DNA from: Spongiactinospora sp. TRM90649
GTDB lineage: Bacteria; Actinomycetota; Actinomycetes; Streptosporangiales; Streptosporangiaceae
Reading direction: 5' to 3'
Length of the DNA stretch: 64,000 bases
Assembly: GCF_029382225.1 (NCBI RefSeq)
Contig: NZ_JARLTC010000017.1
Location: forward strand, 1 to 64,000
The notes beneath the pieces were generated by a model. The model was not told the origin of the DNA and did not search any database. It was given only the letters and a program-made list of their open reading frames with translations. Position 1 is the stretch's first letter. The number at the start of each line of letters is the position of its first letter. Of the stretch, positions 52,562 through 61,539 are shown one piece after another. The translations under genes were made by a program, and so were the position numbers.

Positions 52562-53607
52562 GACAGGCGCCTTCTGATCCACCAGAAGCAGAACCAGGTG
52601 AGTCCGGCGGAGAGCACCACATAGATCCCGGTCTCGATCCACTGCAGGGGCCAGAAGCGATCCAGGGGCTGATAGGTGGCCTGCTGCCGGTAGCCGAGGC
52701 GGTTGACCTCGGCCATGCACAGCCCGGCGGTCTCCGGCCCGCCGCCTCGGCCGCAGGGTCCGGACGTCGTGGAGACGCCCTGAACCTGGGCCCTGCCCTG
52801 GCCGTCGTCGACGACGCGCCCCGATGCGTCGATGACGTTGCTCTTCAGGACCCAAGCGCCCATGTGGTCGGGGATGACCGGGTTCACTTGCACATGGAAG
52901 CGTCCGTCCCGGGTGATGTCGAAACCGTCGACGCTGACCATGGCCAGTTCGAACGTGGAGGTGATCGGGGCGATGAGGTGGGGCCGGACCAGCACCGGCA
53001 TCGTCGCCTGAAGGGCGGTGAAGACGAGCAGCGTGAGCGCCATCGCCGGCAACGTGCGCCGGAAGAGCATTCCCATCGTGACGCCCAGGGCGAAGGCGAA
53101 CGCGGCGTACCCCATGGGGACGATTCCGCGCGCGCTGAACACCAGCGGGTCCATGACGGCCCACCCGGCTTCCGCCGATCTGTCCAGCGGTCCCGACCAC
53201 CAGCTCGCCATGAGGCCGCACAGGGTGGCGGCGGCCACGGCGACCAGGCCGATGAGGCCGAGTTTGACCGTCAGCCAGCGGGCCCGGGTGATGCTCTGGT
53301 TCCACACCAGCAGGTGTGTCTCGGCCTCCAGCTCGCGGGTGATCAGTGGCGCCCCCCAGAACAGCCCGACGAGCGCCGGGAGGAGCAGTACGGCGAGCGT
53401 GATCCCCAAGAAGGGAATCATGTATTCGTCGAAGAATCCGTCGTAGAACCCTTCGCACTTGGCTTCCGTGGTGCACTCGGCGAGGCCTTGGGCGTACTGC
53501 TGCCACATGGTCGGGCCGGTCAGCGCCACGACGGCGGCGACGACGACGAGCAGAGCGGCCATCATCATGGCCGAGCCGCGGAACTGCCGCCAGGTCAGCC
53601 AGATCAT
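52558..53607 (-). CDS. ABC-2-type permease subunit
   Basis: 349 residues with about six membrane helices; the first (AALLVVVAAVVALTGPTMW) and last (IETGIYVVLSAGLTWFCFWW) flank a large extracellular loop (about 200-310). Motif APLITRELEAETHLLVWNQSITRARWLTVKL is the cytoplasmic coupling part of ABC-2 permeases. It is coupled to the ATPase start (GTGA-type overlap) and to the S41 gene. It probably exports or remodels an envelope component. Confidence 0.9.
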   Translation of the reverse strand: MIWLTWRQFRGSAMMMAALLVVVAAVVALTGPTMWQQYAQGLAECTTEAKCEGFYDGFFDEYMIPFLGITLAVLLLPALVGLFWGAPLITRELEAETHLLVWNQSITRARWLTVKLGLIGLVAVAAATLCGLMASWWSGPLDRSAEAGWAVMDPLVFSARGIVPMGYAAFAFALGVTMGMLFRRTLPAMALTLLVFTALQATMPVLVRPHLIAPITSTFELAMVSVDGFDITRDGRFHVQVNPVIPDHMGAWVLKSNVIDASGRVVDDGQGRAQVQGVSTTSGPCGRGGGPETAGLCMAEVNRLGYRQQATYQPLDRFWPLQWIETGIYVVLSAGLTWFCFWWIRRRLS

Positions 53608-54491
53608 CGCTGTACCTCCAGAGCCGGCCGGTTCTCGGCGGCGCGCTTTTCCATGTAGGCCAGGACGAGGTCCTCCAGGCTGAGCCGGCTGACCGTCCAC
53701 GCGGGGTCGAGGACCGGCGCGTCGGTACGGATCACGTAGGTGCTCTGCCGTTCGGTGTGGCGTGCGGAGATCACCTGCTGATCGGCGGGGAGCCGGTCGG
53801 GATCCCGGCGCGGTCCGGTGAGCCGGTGATGGGTGGCCAGCAGGTCGTCGACCTCGCCGGTGACCTGTACGCGCGAGTCGGTCAGGACGATCAGGAAGTC
53901 GCAGACCCGTTCCAGGTCGGAGACCAGGTGGGAGGAGAGCACCACGCTGAACTCGTGCTCGACGGTGGCCTCCATCAGCCCCTGCAGGAACTCGCGGCGG
54001 GCGAGCGGGTCGAGCGAGGCGACCGGCTCGTCGAGGATCAGCAGCTCGGGCCGTTTGGCCAGGCCCAGGGTGAGGGCGAGCTGGGCGCGCTGGCCGCCGG
54101 ACAGCTTGCCCGCCCGGTGGGTGGGAACGAGACCGAGCCGCGCGACGCGCTCCTGCGCCATCGCGGCGTCCCAGCCGGGATTGAGCCGCGCGCCCAGCTT
54201 CAGGTGCTCGGCGACGCTCAGCCCGGTGTAGACGGGGGTGTCCTGGGCGACGAATCCGACCTTGGCCAGTTGCGCGGGCCCACTGGCCGGTCGGCCGCCG
54301 AGCACGGTCACGGCGCCCGCCGTCGGTTCGAGCTGGCCGCTGGCCAGTCTCAGCAGCGTGGTCTTGCCCGCGCCGTTGGGCCCGACCAGCCCCACGACGT
54401 GCCCGGCGGGGATGTCGATGGTGCAATCGCGCAGCGCCCAGCGCCCGCCGTACTTTTTGCCGAGCTGTTCGGCTTTGAGGGCGGAAGTCAC
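53604..54491 (-). CDS. ABC transporter ATPase
   Basis: 295 residues: Walker A GPNGAGKTTLLRL, Q-loop GFVAQDTPV, signature LSGGQRAQLALTLGLAKR, Walker B LLILDEPVASLDPL and His-loop SSHLVSDLERV. The C-terminal extension (QSTYVIRTDAPVLDPAWTVSRLSLEDLVLAYMEKR) is typical of YtrB/BcrA-type exporters. GTG 54491 overlaps the GntR stop. Its partner is the downstream permease. Confidence 0.94.
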   Translation of the reverse strand: MTSALKAEQLGKKYGGRWALRDCTIDIPAGHVVGLVGPNGAGKTTLLRLASGQLEPTAGAVTVLGGRPASGPAQLAKVGFVAQDTPVYTGLSVAEHLKLGARLNPGWDAAMAQERVARLGLVPTHRAGKLSGGQRAQLALTLGLAKRPELLILDEPVASLDPLARREFLQGLMEATVEHEFSVVLSSHLVSDLERVCDFLIVLTDSRVQVTGEVDDLLATHHRLTGPRRDPDRLPADQQVISARHTERQSTYVIRTDAPVLDPAWTVSRLSLEDLVLAYMEKRAAENRPALEVQR

Positions 54492-54892
54492 GCTATGTCC
54501 TCCTGGGCGGCGTTCCGAAAGGTGGTCATGAAGAGCGCCTCGATGCTTTCCTCGTCGAGACCGGCCCTGCGGGCCTTGGCCAGCCACCGCTGCAGCTCCA
54601 GCCGCAGCGGGCCGTGCGCGACCAGCGAGGGTGCGGCCAGCGTCGCGGTCACGAACGTGCCCACCCCCGGCCGAGCGGCGACAAGGCCCTCGTGTTCGAG
54701 CTCCCGGTAGGCCTTCAGGACGGTGTTGGCGTTGATCGCCAAGTGCGCCACCACTTCCTTGACGGTCGGCAGCTGATCGCCCTCATGCAGCAGGCCGAGC
54801 CGCAGCGCCTGCCGTACTTGCTGGACCAACTGCAGGTACGGCGAAACACCCGACCTGCCGTCCAGATGGAACTCGATCACCGGCAACTCCAT
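54488..54892 (-). CDS. GntR-family regulator (YtrA subfamily)
   Basis: 134 residues: GntR winged helix (SPYLQLVQQVRQALRLGLLHEGDQLPTVKEVVAHLAINANTVLKAYRELEHEGLVAARPGVGTFV in parts, for example PTVKEVVAHLAINANT) plus a short helical tail. YtrA-type proteins repress operons that encode ABC transporters and respond to cell-wall-active agents in Bacillus. Here it leads the ABC-S41-hydrolase operon, with an inverted repeat directly upstream. Confidence 0.92.
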   Translation of the reverse strand: MELPVIEFHLDGRSGVSPYLQLVQQVRQALRLGLLHEGDQLPTVKEVVAHLAINANTVLKAYRELEHEGLVAARPGVGTFVTATLAAPSLVAHGPLRLELQRWLAKARRAGLDEESIEALFMTTFRNAAQEDIA

Positions 54893-54893
54893 T

Positions 54894-54927
54894 TATCTAG
54901 CTTCCTAGCACTTTAGACTGCTAGATA
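54894..54927. promoter_or_regulatory. Inverted repeat TATCTAGC / GCTAGATA, probable YtrA operator
   Basis: TATCTAGC (54894-54901) is exactly mirrored by GCTAGATA (54920-54927), with further CTAG half-sites inside. It lies at the start of the GntR gene (start 54892), in the AT-rich promoter zone, as expected for autoregulation. Confidence 0.65.
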
Positions 54928-55002
54928 TTAAGAGCTCGTAAGGAAAGCCGTCCAGGTATCGACCCGGCCGCAGGGAGACGCCGTTGGACCGGTGGGCCTG
55001 AC

Positions 55003-56253
55003 TCAGCCGGTCGGCCGCAGCGGTTCGTGCGCCGCGCCGCGCCATTCGGCGAGGAGCACGGTGGCGTCGTCGCCGAGCCGGCCGTCGTGGTAAGTGAGGA
55101 CGCCGAGGATCAGCCGGCGCAGGGTCTCGGGCACGGGCAGTTCGTCGCTGTGGTGGCGGATGATGAAATCGACGAACCGTGACAGCCCGAACTCGTTCCC
55201 CTGCGCGGCGCCGGCCTCGGTGATGCCGTCGGTGTAGAGCAACAGCCGGTCACCGGGCTCCAGTTGCTCGCGGCACACCTTGACGGGCAGCCCGATGTCC
55301 ATGCCCATCGGATGCGCGGGCGGGCACTCCAGGGTCGTGCTCCACCGCCCGCCGCGGATGAGAACCGGCAGCGGATGGCCTCGGTTGACCCAGGCGAGCT
55401 TCCCGGTCCGCAGGTCGAGCTCGGCCATGACGGCGGTGACGAAGAGGTTGGCGCGACCGAACTCCTCGATCAGCACGCGCTCGATGGCCTCGCTGTTGGC
55501 GTCGAGCCCCATGCCCTGGCGGCGATGATTGCGGCAGGCGGCCATGGCCAGGTTGGCGGCCTGCCCGGCCGACAGGTCGTGGCCCATCGCGTCGAACACG
55601 GACAGGCTCAGGGTGTCGCCGCAGAACGCGTAGTCGAAGGTGTCGCCACCGATCTCGTAGGCCGGTTCCATCGCCGCGGCGACGGTCACCCTCGGGGTGG
55701 CGCAGGTCAGCGGCGAAATGAGCCGCCACTGCATCTCCGCCGGGATGGTCATCGGCTTCGAGCGCATCAGCCGCGCGTAGGTGTCGCTGTGGGTGCGGTG
55801 GCTGACCAGCAGCAACGCCACCAGGGAGGCCAGGTGTTGCCCAGCCGGCGGAGGCTCCGCCGAAAGGCCGGGCAGCCGCAGCAGCCCGAGTCGGTCGGTG
55901 CCGTCCAGCAACGGCAACCACCACAGGTGCCGCCCATCCTCGTCCTGCTGCCGCAACGGGCGAACCTCCTGGAACGCGCGCCCGGCCAGCGTGCCGTCCA
56001 CGCGAAGCAGTTCGTCCGTGGCGTCCAGGTCTGGCGGACGCGCCTTCGCCGCCAGGCAGAACCGGGCGGCCGAGTCCGCCGTCAGCGGCCGCAGGAACCT
56101 CTGCTGGAGATCGGCCAGATAGATGACCACCTCCCCCAGCCCCGCCTGGGCGGCGTGACGATTCACCACCGCCGGTATATCGTCCAGCGTCACCAGGTGA
56201 CTGGCTTCCAGCAGCCCGGTCAGCATCCTTTCCAGACCGCTCGTATTCACCAT
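55003..56253 (-). CDS. PP2C/SpoIIE-family serine phosphatase with N-terminal sensor domain
   Basis: 416 residues: N-terminal GAF-like part (about 20-160), then a SpoIIE phosphatase domain (VTVAAAMEPAYEIGGDTFDYAF, SVFDAMGHDLSAGQAANLAM, LLYTDGITEAG and LGDDATVLLAEW) with metal-binding Asp residues in place. Such proteins dephosphorylate anti-sigma antagonists or control stress pathways. No anti-sigma partner is encoded beside it. The ATG at 56253 gives the complete N-terminus. Confidence 0.92.
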   Translation of the reverse strand: MVNTSGLERMLTGLLEASHLVTLDDIPAVVNRHAAQAGLGEVVIYLADLQQRFLRPLTADSAARFCLAAKARPPDLDATDELLRVDGTLAGRAFQEVRPLRQQDEDGRHLWWLPLLDGTDRLGLLRLPGLSAEPPPAGQHLASLVALLLVSHRTHSDTYARLMRSKPMTIPAEMQWRLISPLTCATPRVTVAAAMEPAYEIGGDTFDYAFCGDTLSLSVFDAMGHDLSAGQAANLAMAACRNHRRQGMGLDANSEAIERVLIEEFGRANLFVTAVMAELDLRTGKLAWVNRGHPLPVLIRGGRWSTTLECPPAHPMGMDIGLPVKVCREQLEPGDRLLLYTDGITEAGAAQGNEFGLSRFVDFIIRHHSDELPVPETLRRLILGVLTYHDGRLGDDATVLLAEWRGAAHEPLRPTG

Positions 56254-56424
56254 GACGCTCCCCTACCCATGCGACCCGTGCGTAGCCTGGAACGGCCGGT
56301 TATGGCGTCACTGGGACGGCGCGGGCATCGGGTGCGCGGCCGGCGACCCGGTGTCGGACGGCTCGGGAGACGGTTTGAGCGTGCGGTTGATGACCGTGGC
56401 GCGCTTGGGCCTCCTTCCGTTCGC

Positions 56425-56739
56425 TCAGCCGACGGCCTTCTCCAGTTGTGCCTTCGTCATCGAGGAGCGTCCCTTGACGCCCTTCCGCTTGGCCTCGGCG
56501 TAGAGCTGGTCGCGGGTACGGCCGCCCGCGCGGGTGCGCAGGCCGCCGCGGCGGCCGGAGGAGATGTCGTGGGTGGAGGTACGGCTCGCGGTCTTCGACT
56601 CGCCGGAGCGGGCGCGTTCCTTGTTCACCGTCCGCGCCGCGATCTCCTTGGCCCGCTTCTCCCCGGTGCCGCGCTTCTCCGCGCTCTCCTTGATGTGCTC
56701 GTACTGACGCTCCCGCTTCGGGCTCGATCCGGCCGGCAT
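56425..56739 (-). CDS. Small basic protein with Rho-N-like C-terminus
   Basis: 104 residues, very rich in Lys, Arg and Glu: KRERQYEHIKESAEKRGTGEK, AARTVNKERARSGESKTAS, and ending RTRDQLYAEAKRKGVKGRSSMTKAQLEKAVG, which resembles the Rho termination-factor N-terminal (SAP-like) domain. Often annotated as plasmid stabilisation protein in actinomycetes. Likely nucleic-acid binding. It has no obvious operon partner; the start is at 56739. Confidence 0.85.
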   Translation of the reverse strand: MPAGSSPKRERQYEHIKESAEKRGTGEKRAKEIAARTVNKERARSGESKTASRTSTHDISSGRRGGLRTRAGGRTRDQLYAEAKRKGVKGRSSMTKAQLEKAVG

Positions 56740-56804
56740 GAGCGCTCACCCTCTCGTGAATCGGATACCTCCCGCAGCCCCTGCCCGCGGGACCGCCCTT
56801 CACA

Positions 56805-56890
56805 CGGACCTCCTGGAGGGGGCCCTCGGCGACAACGCGCCCGCGGGCCATCACGGCGACGGTGTCGCAGAGCTCCTCGACGAGTGCCAT
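56805..56890 (-). pseudogene. ABC transporter ATPase remnant (C-terminal piece)
   Basis: The minus strand reads ALVEELCDTVAVMARGRVVAEG, the D-loop to C-terminus part of ABC-2-type ATPases (EALCDRVAVLHRGRV). No Walker motifs precede it. On the plus strand 56893-57000 a separate hydrophobic piece (LVLLTAVLGSLLAGASAAYAAQ) hints at another fragment. Neither is intact. Confidence 0.6.
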
Positions 56891-57024
56891 TAGGCGCTGT
56901 CCTCGTGCTGCTGACCGCGGTGCTGGGAAGTCTGCTGGCCGGAGCAAGCGCCGCTTACGCCGCTCAAGTGGTTGCCCTGCGGGCGGAGTCGGGATCCCAG
57001 ACCTGCTTGAGAGGGCCGTGCCCA

Positions 57025-58956
57025 TCAACCGACGTGGACGATCGGACGGCGGTCGGCGTTCGGTTCGGCCTGACGGAGGACTTCCCGGGTCAGGGGCGGA
57101 ATGTCCCCGCCACCGAAGATCAGATATCGCAGCAGGGCACCAATGGGATTGCCTTCTGCGGCCCAGTGGAAGTAGACGTGCGGGGTCTTGCCGGTCTGGT
57201 CGCGCAGGTACAGCAGCAGCGCGGCGATGGCGTTGGCCACGGTGGTGCTCTGCATACGCAGGATGCGGAAGCCATGGCGTTCCTCACCGGTGACGCGCAG
57301 CTCACCGGCGAACTCGGAGGCGTCGGGAATGGTGACCTCCAGGAAGAGCAGGCCCTCGCTCGTTCGCAACCGATGCAGTTCCCACGCCTCGCGAGCCTTG
57401 TCGACGTATTCCTTGGCGTCGCGCCCATGAGGTTCGTTGGCGATCAGATAGATCTCACCCGCTTCGTTGATGAAGCGGCGGGCGTGGTCGTCCAGGCGGA
57501 TGTGAGTGACGCGCAACTCGGTGGAACGCGTGGCGCGGGAGATGAGCGAAACCGTCACAATGGCCAGGACGAAGAGCAGGGCGATCACGAGACCGTCGGG
57601 CCGTTCGATGATGTTGGCGACGGTGGCGTAGCCGAAGATGAGAGTGATCAGCCCATAGAAGGCGGCGGCTCTCCTGTGACCTCTGGTCCAGGCGGACAGG
57701 GCGACCGCGACGGCGGCCGACAGGATGAGCGCGAGCACCCCGGTGGCGTACGCGCCGCCCTGCGCGTCCACCTCGGCCTGGAAGATCAGCGTGATGATGA
57801 AGGCGATACCGGTGAAGACCAGCACCATGGGTCGGTTGGCTCGGGTCCAGTCCGGGGCCATGCCGTAGCGCGGCAGGTAGCGCGGCACGATGTTGAGCAG
57901 CCCGGCCAGGGCGGAGGCGCCGGCGAACCACAGGATGGCGATCGTGGACAGGTCATAGACGGTGCCGAACCAGCCGCCCAGGTACAGGTGAGCCAGGTAG
58001 GCCAGGGCGCGGCCGTTGGCCGAGCCGCCCTCGGCGAACTCCTCGGCGGGGATGAGCACGGTGGTGGCGAAGCTGGAGGTGATGAGAAAGACGCTCATGA
58101 TGAGCGCGGCGGTGGTCAGCAATTTGCGGGCACCCTTGATGCGCTGGGCGAGGTCTCCCTTCACCAAGGGCATCACGGCCACGCCGGTCTCGAAGCCGGA
58201 CAGGCCGAGAGCGAGCTTCGGCATCACGTACAACGCGACCGCCACCATCGCGATGGGGCTGGAGTAGTCGGCGCTGAGCGCGTTCTGCCAGCCGATCACC
58301 TGCTCGGGATGAGCGAGCACGCGCTGCACGGCGGTACCCACCACGACCACGTTCAGCAGGAGGTAGACGGCGACCAGGACGACGGCGATGGAGATGGCCT
58401 CGCTGAAGCCGGCGAGGAACACCCCGCCGAGCGCGGCGATCAGCACCAGGGTGACCGGTACCTGCGAGTTCGCCCACGCGTGCGGGACGAACGGGTTGTG
58501 CAGGATGTGCGCGGTGGCGTCGGCGGCCGACAGGGTGATGGTGACGATGAACGCGGTGGCCACGAACCCGAGCAGGAACAGCACCAGGAACTTGCCTGCC
58601 CAGCCCGGCAGCAGCCGTTCCAGCATCGACAAGGAGCCCAGCCCGTTCGGGCTCTGCTCGGCCACCGCCCGATAGGTCGGCAACGCACCGAACAAGGTCA
58701 GGGTCACCAGGAGGAGAGTGGCCACCGGACTGAGCGCCCCGGCGGCCAAGGCGGCGATCCCCGGCTGATAGCCGAGGGTGGAGAAGTAGTCGACGCCCGT
58801 GAGGCACATCACCTGCCACCACTTGTGCTGGTGGCCCTGGTTCTCCTCGGACGGGGGGTGGGTTGCGAGGCCTTCGGGACGCTGCAGACCCTTCAGCAGC
58901 CACCGCCGCAGCACCGGCCTTGGCGGCTCAGCCGCGTGCTGGTCCAGCTCAGCCAC
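57025..58956 (-). CDS. APC-superfamily permease (potassium/amino-acid transporter-like) with C-terminal domain
   Basis: 643 residues: about 12 membrane helices (WWQVMCLTGVDYFSTLGYQPGIAALAAGALS to ANIIERPDGLVIALLFVLAIV) and a 150-residue cytoplasmic tail (IRLDDHARRFINEAGEIYLIAN, LLFLEVTIPDASEFAGELRV). The membrane part and tail resemble KimA-type potassium importers. GTG 58956 follows GGAGG. It is divergent from the chromate genes; direct repeats of GTCAAGA-type lie in the spacer near 58978 and 59032. Chromate relevance is only positional. Confidence 0.85.
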   Translation of the reverse strand: MAELDQHAAEPPRPVLRRWLLKGLQRPEGLATHPPSEENQGHQHKWWQVMCLTGVDYFSTLGYQPGIAALAAGALSPVATLLLVTLTLFGALPTYRAVAEQSPNGLGSLSMLERLLPGWAGKFLVLFLLGFVATAFIVTITLSAADATAHILHNPFVPHAWANSQVPVTLVLIAALGGVFLAGFSEAISIAVVLVAVYLLLNVVVVGTAVQRVLAHPEQVIGWQNALSADYSSPIAMVAVALYVMPKLALGLSGFETGVAVMPLVKGDLAQRIKGARKLLTTAALIMSVFLITSSFATTVLIPAEEFAEGGSANGRALAYLAHLYLGGWFGTVYDLSTIAILWFAGASALAGLLNIVPRYLPRYGMAPDWTRANRPMVLVFTGIAFIITLIFQAEVDAQGGAYATGVLALILSAAVAVALSAWTRGHRRAAAFYGLITLIFGYATVANIIERPDGLVIALLFVLAIVTVSLISRATRSTELRVTHIRLDDHARRFINEAGEIYLIANEPHGRDAKEYVDKAREAWELHRLRTSEGLLFLEVTIPDASEFAGELRVTGEERHGFRILRMQSTTVANAIAALLLYLRDQTGKTPHVYFHWAAEGNPIGALLRYLIFGGGDIPPLTREVLRQAEPNADRRPIVHVG

Positions 58957-59213
58957 CGGGGTCCTCCATCAAGAAAGCGTCAAGACAAACGCACCCTAAT
59001 GTCGCAAACTCCGCGATCCACCTGCATACGCGTCAAGAAAACGTCAATATTGGCCTGAGGCGCCCCGATGCGGCGTCCACGCCTCACTGCGCCGACTCTC
59101 CAGTCGGCTCGACGCTTCACCAGCCCATCGGGTCTGGTACCAGGCGCCGCCGACAAGATCGGGCAGGCAGGTGTGCGCGGAGGTACTGGATATCGGCCAT
59201 CCCAATACCCGGG

Positions 59214-59687
59214 CTGTCCAGCATCCCGCGCCAGCCGTCGACGTTGCGGATCACGATCTGGCGCAAGCTGGACCGGCTCGGGGTGGCGCGGCTGGGTGAC
59301 GGGCTGGTCGCGCTGCCCGCCGACGCCCGGACCCGCGAACAGATCGACTGGATCGCCGAGGAGATCGGCGAGATGGGCGGCAGCTCCACCGTGTGGCTGG
59401 CCGCCGCCGGCAGCGCCGCGCAGGAGAAGGCGATCGCCGCCGAGATGCGGAGCGCACGGACCGCCGAGTATCGGGCGGTGCTGGAGCAGGCCGAGACGGC
59501 GGCCCGGGCGCGGCCGGGCGAGCGTAGCCGCGCGTCGAAACGGCTGCGGGCTGAGCTGCGCAGGATCGGCCGGCGCGACTACTTCCCGCCCGCCGAGCGG
59601 GAGGCGGCGCGGCGCGCGGTGCGGGCGCTGGCCGACACCAGCGCCGACACCAGCGCGGACGCCGACGCGAACGGGGGCGTGCGATGA
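59214..59687 (+). CDS. ChrB N-terminal-domain protein, start codon unclear
   Basis: The frame matches the ChrB N-terminal domain from about 59214 (PRQPSTLRITIWRKLDRLGVARLGDGLVALPADARTREQIDWIAEEI in parts) to a stop at 59687. ChrB normally begins MxWxLLxY...; here no ATG or GTG is in frame before the conserved part, only TTG 59244 or upstream non-starts, so either TTG is used or the 5' end has been damaged. In intact systems this domain senses chromate and represses chrA. It overlaps the next gene by 4 nt. Confidence 0.65.
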   Translation: MSSIPRQPSTLRITIWRKLDRLGVARLGDGLVALPADARTREQIDWIAEEIGEMGGSSTVWLAAAGSAAQEKAIAAEMRSARTAEYRAVLEQAETAARARPGERSRASKRLRAELRRIGRRDYFPPAEREAARRAVRALADTSADTSADADANGGVR

Positions 59688-60115
59688 GGTGGGCCACGAG
59701 CGCCGGCGTGCACATCGACCGGGCGGCGTGTGCCTGGCTGATCCGCCGCCACCTCGATCCCGCCCCGGAGTTCGTGTTCGTCGACGACCCCGCAGCGATG
59801 CCTGCGGACGCGACGCCGTTCGACATGCGCGGAGCCGAGCTGTCCCATCACGGCGGCGACTGCAGCTTCGAGACGATCCTGCGCCGCTACGAGCTGGACG
59901 ATCCGGTGCTGTGGAAGATCGCCGAGATCGTGCACGAGGCCGACATCGACGACGAGCGCTTCGAGGCCCCAGAGGCGCCCGGCGTGGACGTGATCCTGCG
60001 CGGGCTGTCGATGATCTGCGACGACGAGCGCGTCCTGGAGATCACCGGACCGGTCTTCGAGGGCCTGTACGAGTACTACCGGCGGGCGTTCCTGCTCGGC
60101 CGCCCCCCGGCGTGA
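59684..60115 (+). CDS. ChrB C-terminal-domain protein (chromate resistance)
   Basis: 143 residues corresponding to the C-terminal domain of ChrB: WATSAGVHIDRAACAWLIRR, PFDMRGAELSHHGGDCSFETIL, ADIDDERFEAPEAPGVD. ATG 59684 overlaps the preceding stop (ATGA), so what is one protein in many bacteria is here two coupled genes. It probably completes chromate sensing or detoxification with the adjacent ChrA. Confidence 0.88.
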   Translation: MRWATSAGVHIDRAACAWLIRRHLDPAPEFVFVDDPAAMPADATPFDMRGAELSHHGGDCSFETILRRYELDDPVLWKIAEIVHEADIDDERFEAPEAPGVDVILRGLSMICDDERVLEITGPVFEGLYEYYRRAFLLGRPPA

Positions 60116-60126
60116 ACGGAGAAGCG

Positions 60127-61530
60127 ATGGACCTCCCGAGAGAAGCGGTGCCTAGCCGCGGCGGGGCACCTGCCGCACAGCCGGGTGCCGGCGAGGACGT
60201 GATCCCCTTCCGCCAGGCGGTCCGCGCCTGGTTCGGGATCTCGCTGCAGACCTTCGGCGGCCCCGCCGGGCAGATCGCCGTCATGCAGCGCACGCTGGTG
60301 GAGGAGAAACGCTGGATCGGCCAGCAGCGTTTCAACCACGCCCTCAACTACTGCATGCTGCTGCCCGGCCCGGAAGCGCAGCAGCTCGCGATCTACGTGG
60401 GCTGGTTGCTCAACGGCACCCGCGGCGGCCTGGTCGCCGGGACGCTGTTCGTGCTGCCCGGCATGCTCGCCCTGCTGGCGCTGTCGGCGGTCTACGTGAT
60501 CTGGCAGGACACCACGATGGTGACCGCCCTGTTCGCCGGCATCGCACCGGCCGTGCTCGCGATCGTGGCCCAGGCCGTCATCCGGGTCGCCAGGCGCTCG
60601 CTCACCCATCCCATTTTCATCGGCCTGGCCGTGGCCGCCTTCGCCGCGCTCGCGCTGTTCGCCGTGTCCTTCCCCGTCGTGGTCGCCGCCGCGGCGCTCG
60701 CCGGATGGCTGGTTCACCGGCTGGCTCCGCACGTCTTCAAACCCGGCGGCGGGCACGGCGGTGACGGCGGGCCGGCGCCGCTGATCCCCGACGACGCCCT
60801 GCACCACGCCCGGCCCTCATGGCGCTCGGCGGGCAGGATCCTCGCGATCGGGCTTGTCGTGTGGTGGGTGCCGGTGGCCGCGGTGGCACTGCTGTTCGGC
60901 ACCGGCAGCGTCTTCACCACCCAAGGGCTGTTCTTCTCCGGCACCGCGCTGGTCACCTTCGGCGGCGCGTACGCGGTGCTGGCCTTCGTCGCCCAGCGCG
61001 CGGTAGAGGTCTACGGCTGGCTGACGCCGGCGGAGATGGTCCGCGGACTCGCGCTGGCCGAGACCACCCCGGGACCGCTCATCATGGTGGTGCAGTTCGT
61101 CGCCTTCCTCGGCGCCTACCGCGACCCCGGCGCGCTGATGCCGTGGGCGGGCGCGCTGCTGGGGGCGCTGCTGACGACCTGGGTGACGTTCGTGCCATGC
61201 TTCCTGTTCATCTTCCTCGGCGCCCCCTACGTGGAGAAGCTGCGCCACAACACGGCGATCAGCGCCGCCCTCACCGGCATCACCGCCTCGGTCGTCGGCG
61301 TCATCGCCAACCTGGCCCTCTACTTCGCCGAGCACACCCTGTTCGGCGACACCTTCACCTGGGCATGGGGGCCGTTCACCGTTCAGGTCCCCGAGCCCGG
61401 CACGCTCAACCTCATCGCCCTGGCGATCACGGTGGCGGCGCTGGTCATGACGTTCGTGCTGAAGTGGCCGATGCTGCGCGTCCTCGGCATCTGTGCCCTG
61501 CTCGGCCTCGCCACCGTCCTGCTCCGATAG
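60127..61530 (+). CDS. chrA: Chromate efflux transporter ChrA
   Basis: 467 residues, two CHR domains each with several helices: FGISLQTFGGPAGQIAVMQRTLV, LLPGPEAQQLAIYVG (first), GTALVTFGGAYAVLAFVAQRAV, ALAETTPGPLIMVVQFVAFLGAY (second). These motifs are the CHR-family hallmarks. It exports chromate from the cytoplasm. ATG 60127 follows GGAGAAG. It is the last gene of the split chrB-chrA operon. Confidence 0.94.
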   Translation: MDLPREAVPSRGGAPAAQPGAGEDVIPFRQAVRAWFGISLQTFGGPAGQIAVMQRTLVEEKRWIGQQRFNHALNYCMLLPGPEAQQLAIYVGWLLNGTRGGLVAGTLFVLPGMLALLALSAVYVIWQDTTMVTALFAGIAPAVLAIVAQAVIRVARRSLTHPIFIGLAVAAFAALALFAVSFPVVVAAAALAGWLVHRLAPHVFKPGGGHGGDGGPAPLIPDDALHHARPSWRSAGRILAIGLVVWWVPVAAVALLFGTGSVFTTQGLFFSGTALVTFGGAYAVLAFVAQRAVEVYGWLTPAEMVRGLALAETTPGPLIMVVQFVAFLGAYRDPGALMPWAGALLGALLTTWVTFVPCFLFIFLGAPYVEKLRHNTAISAALTGITASVVGVIANLALYFAEHTLFGDTFTWAWGPFTVQVPEPGTLNLIALAITVAALVMTFVLKWPMLRVLGICALLGLATVLLR

Positions 61531-61539
61531 CCCGGCGGC

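Noticed and set aside
55264..59058. A very long plus-strand open frame over the SpoIIE phosphatase and APC permease
   Set aside because: It is antisense to two well-supported minus-strand genes, has Arg/Gly-rich composition typical of GC-driven shadow frames, and matches no fold.
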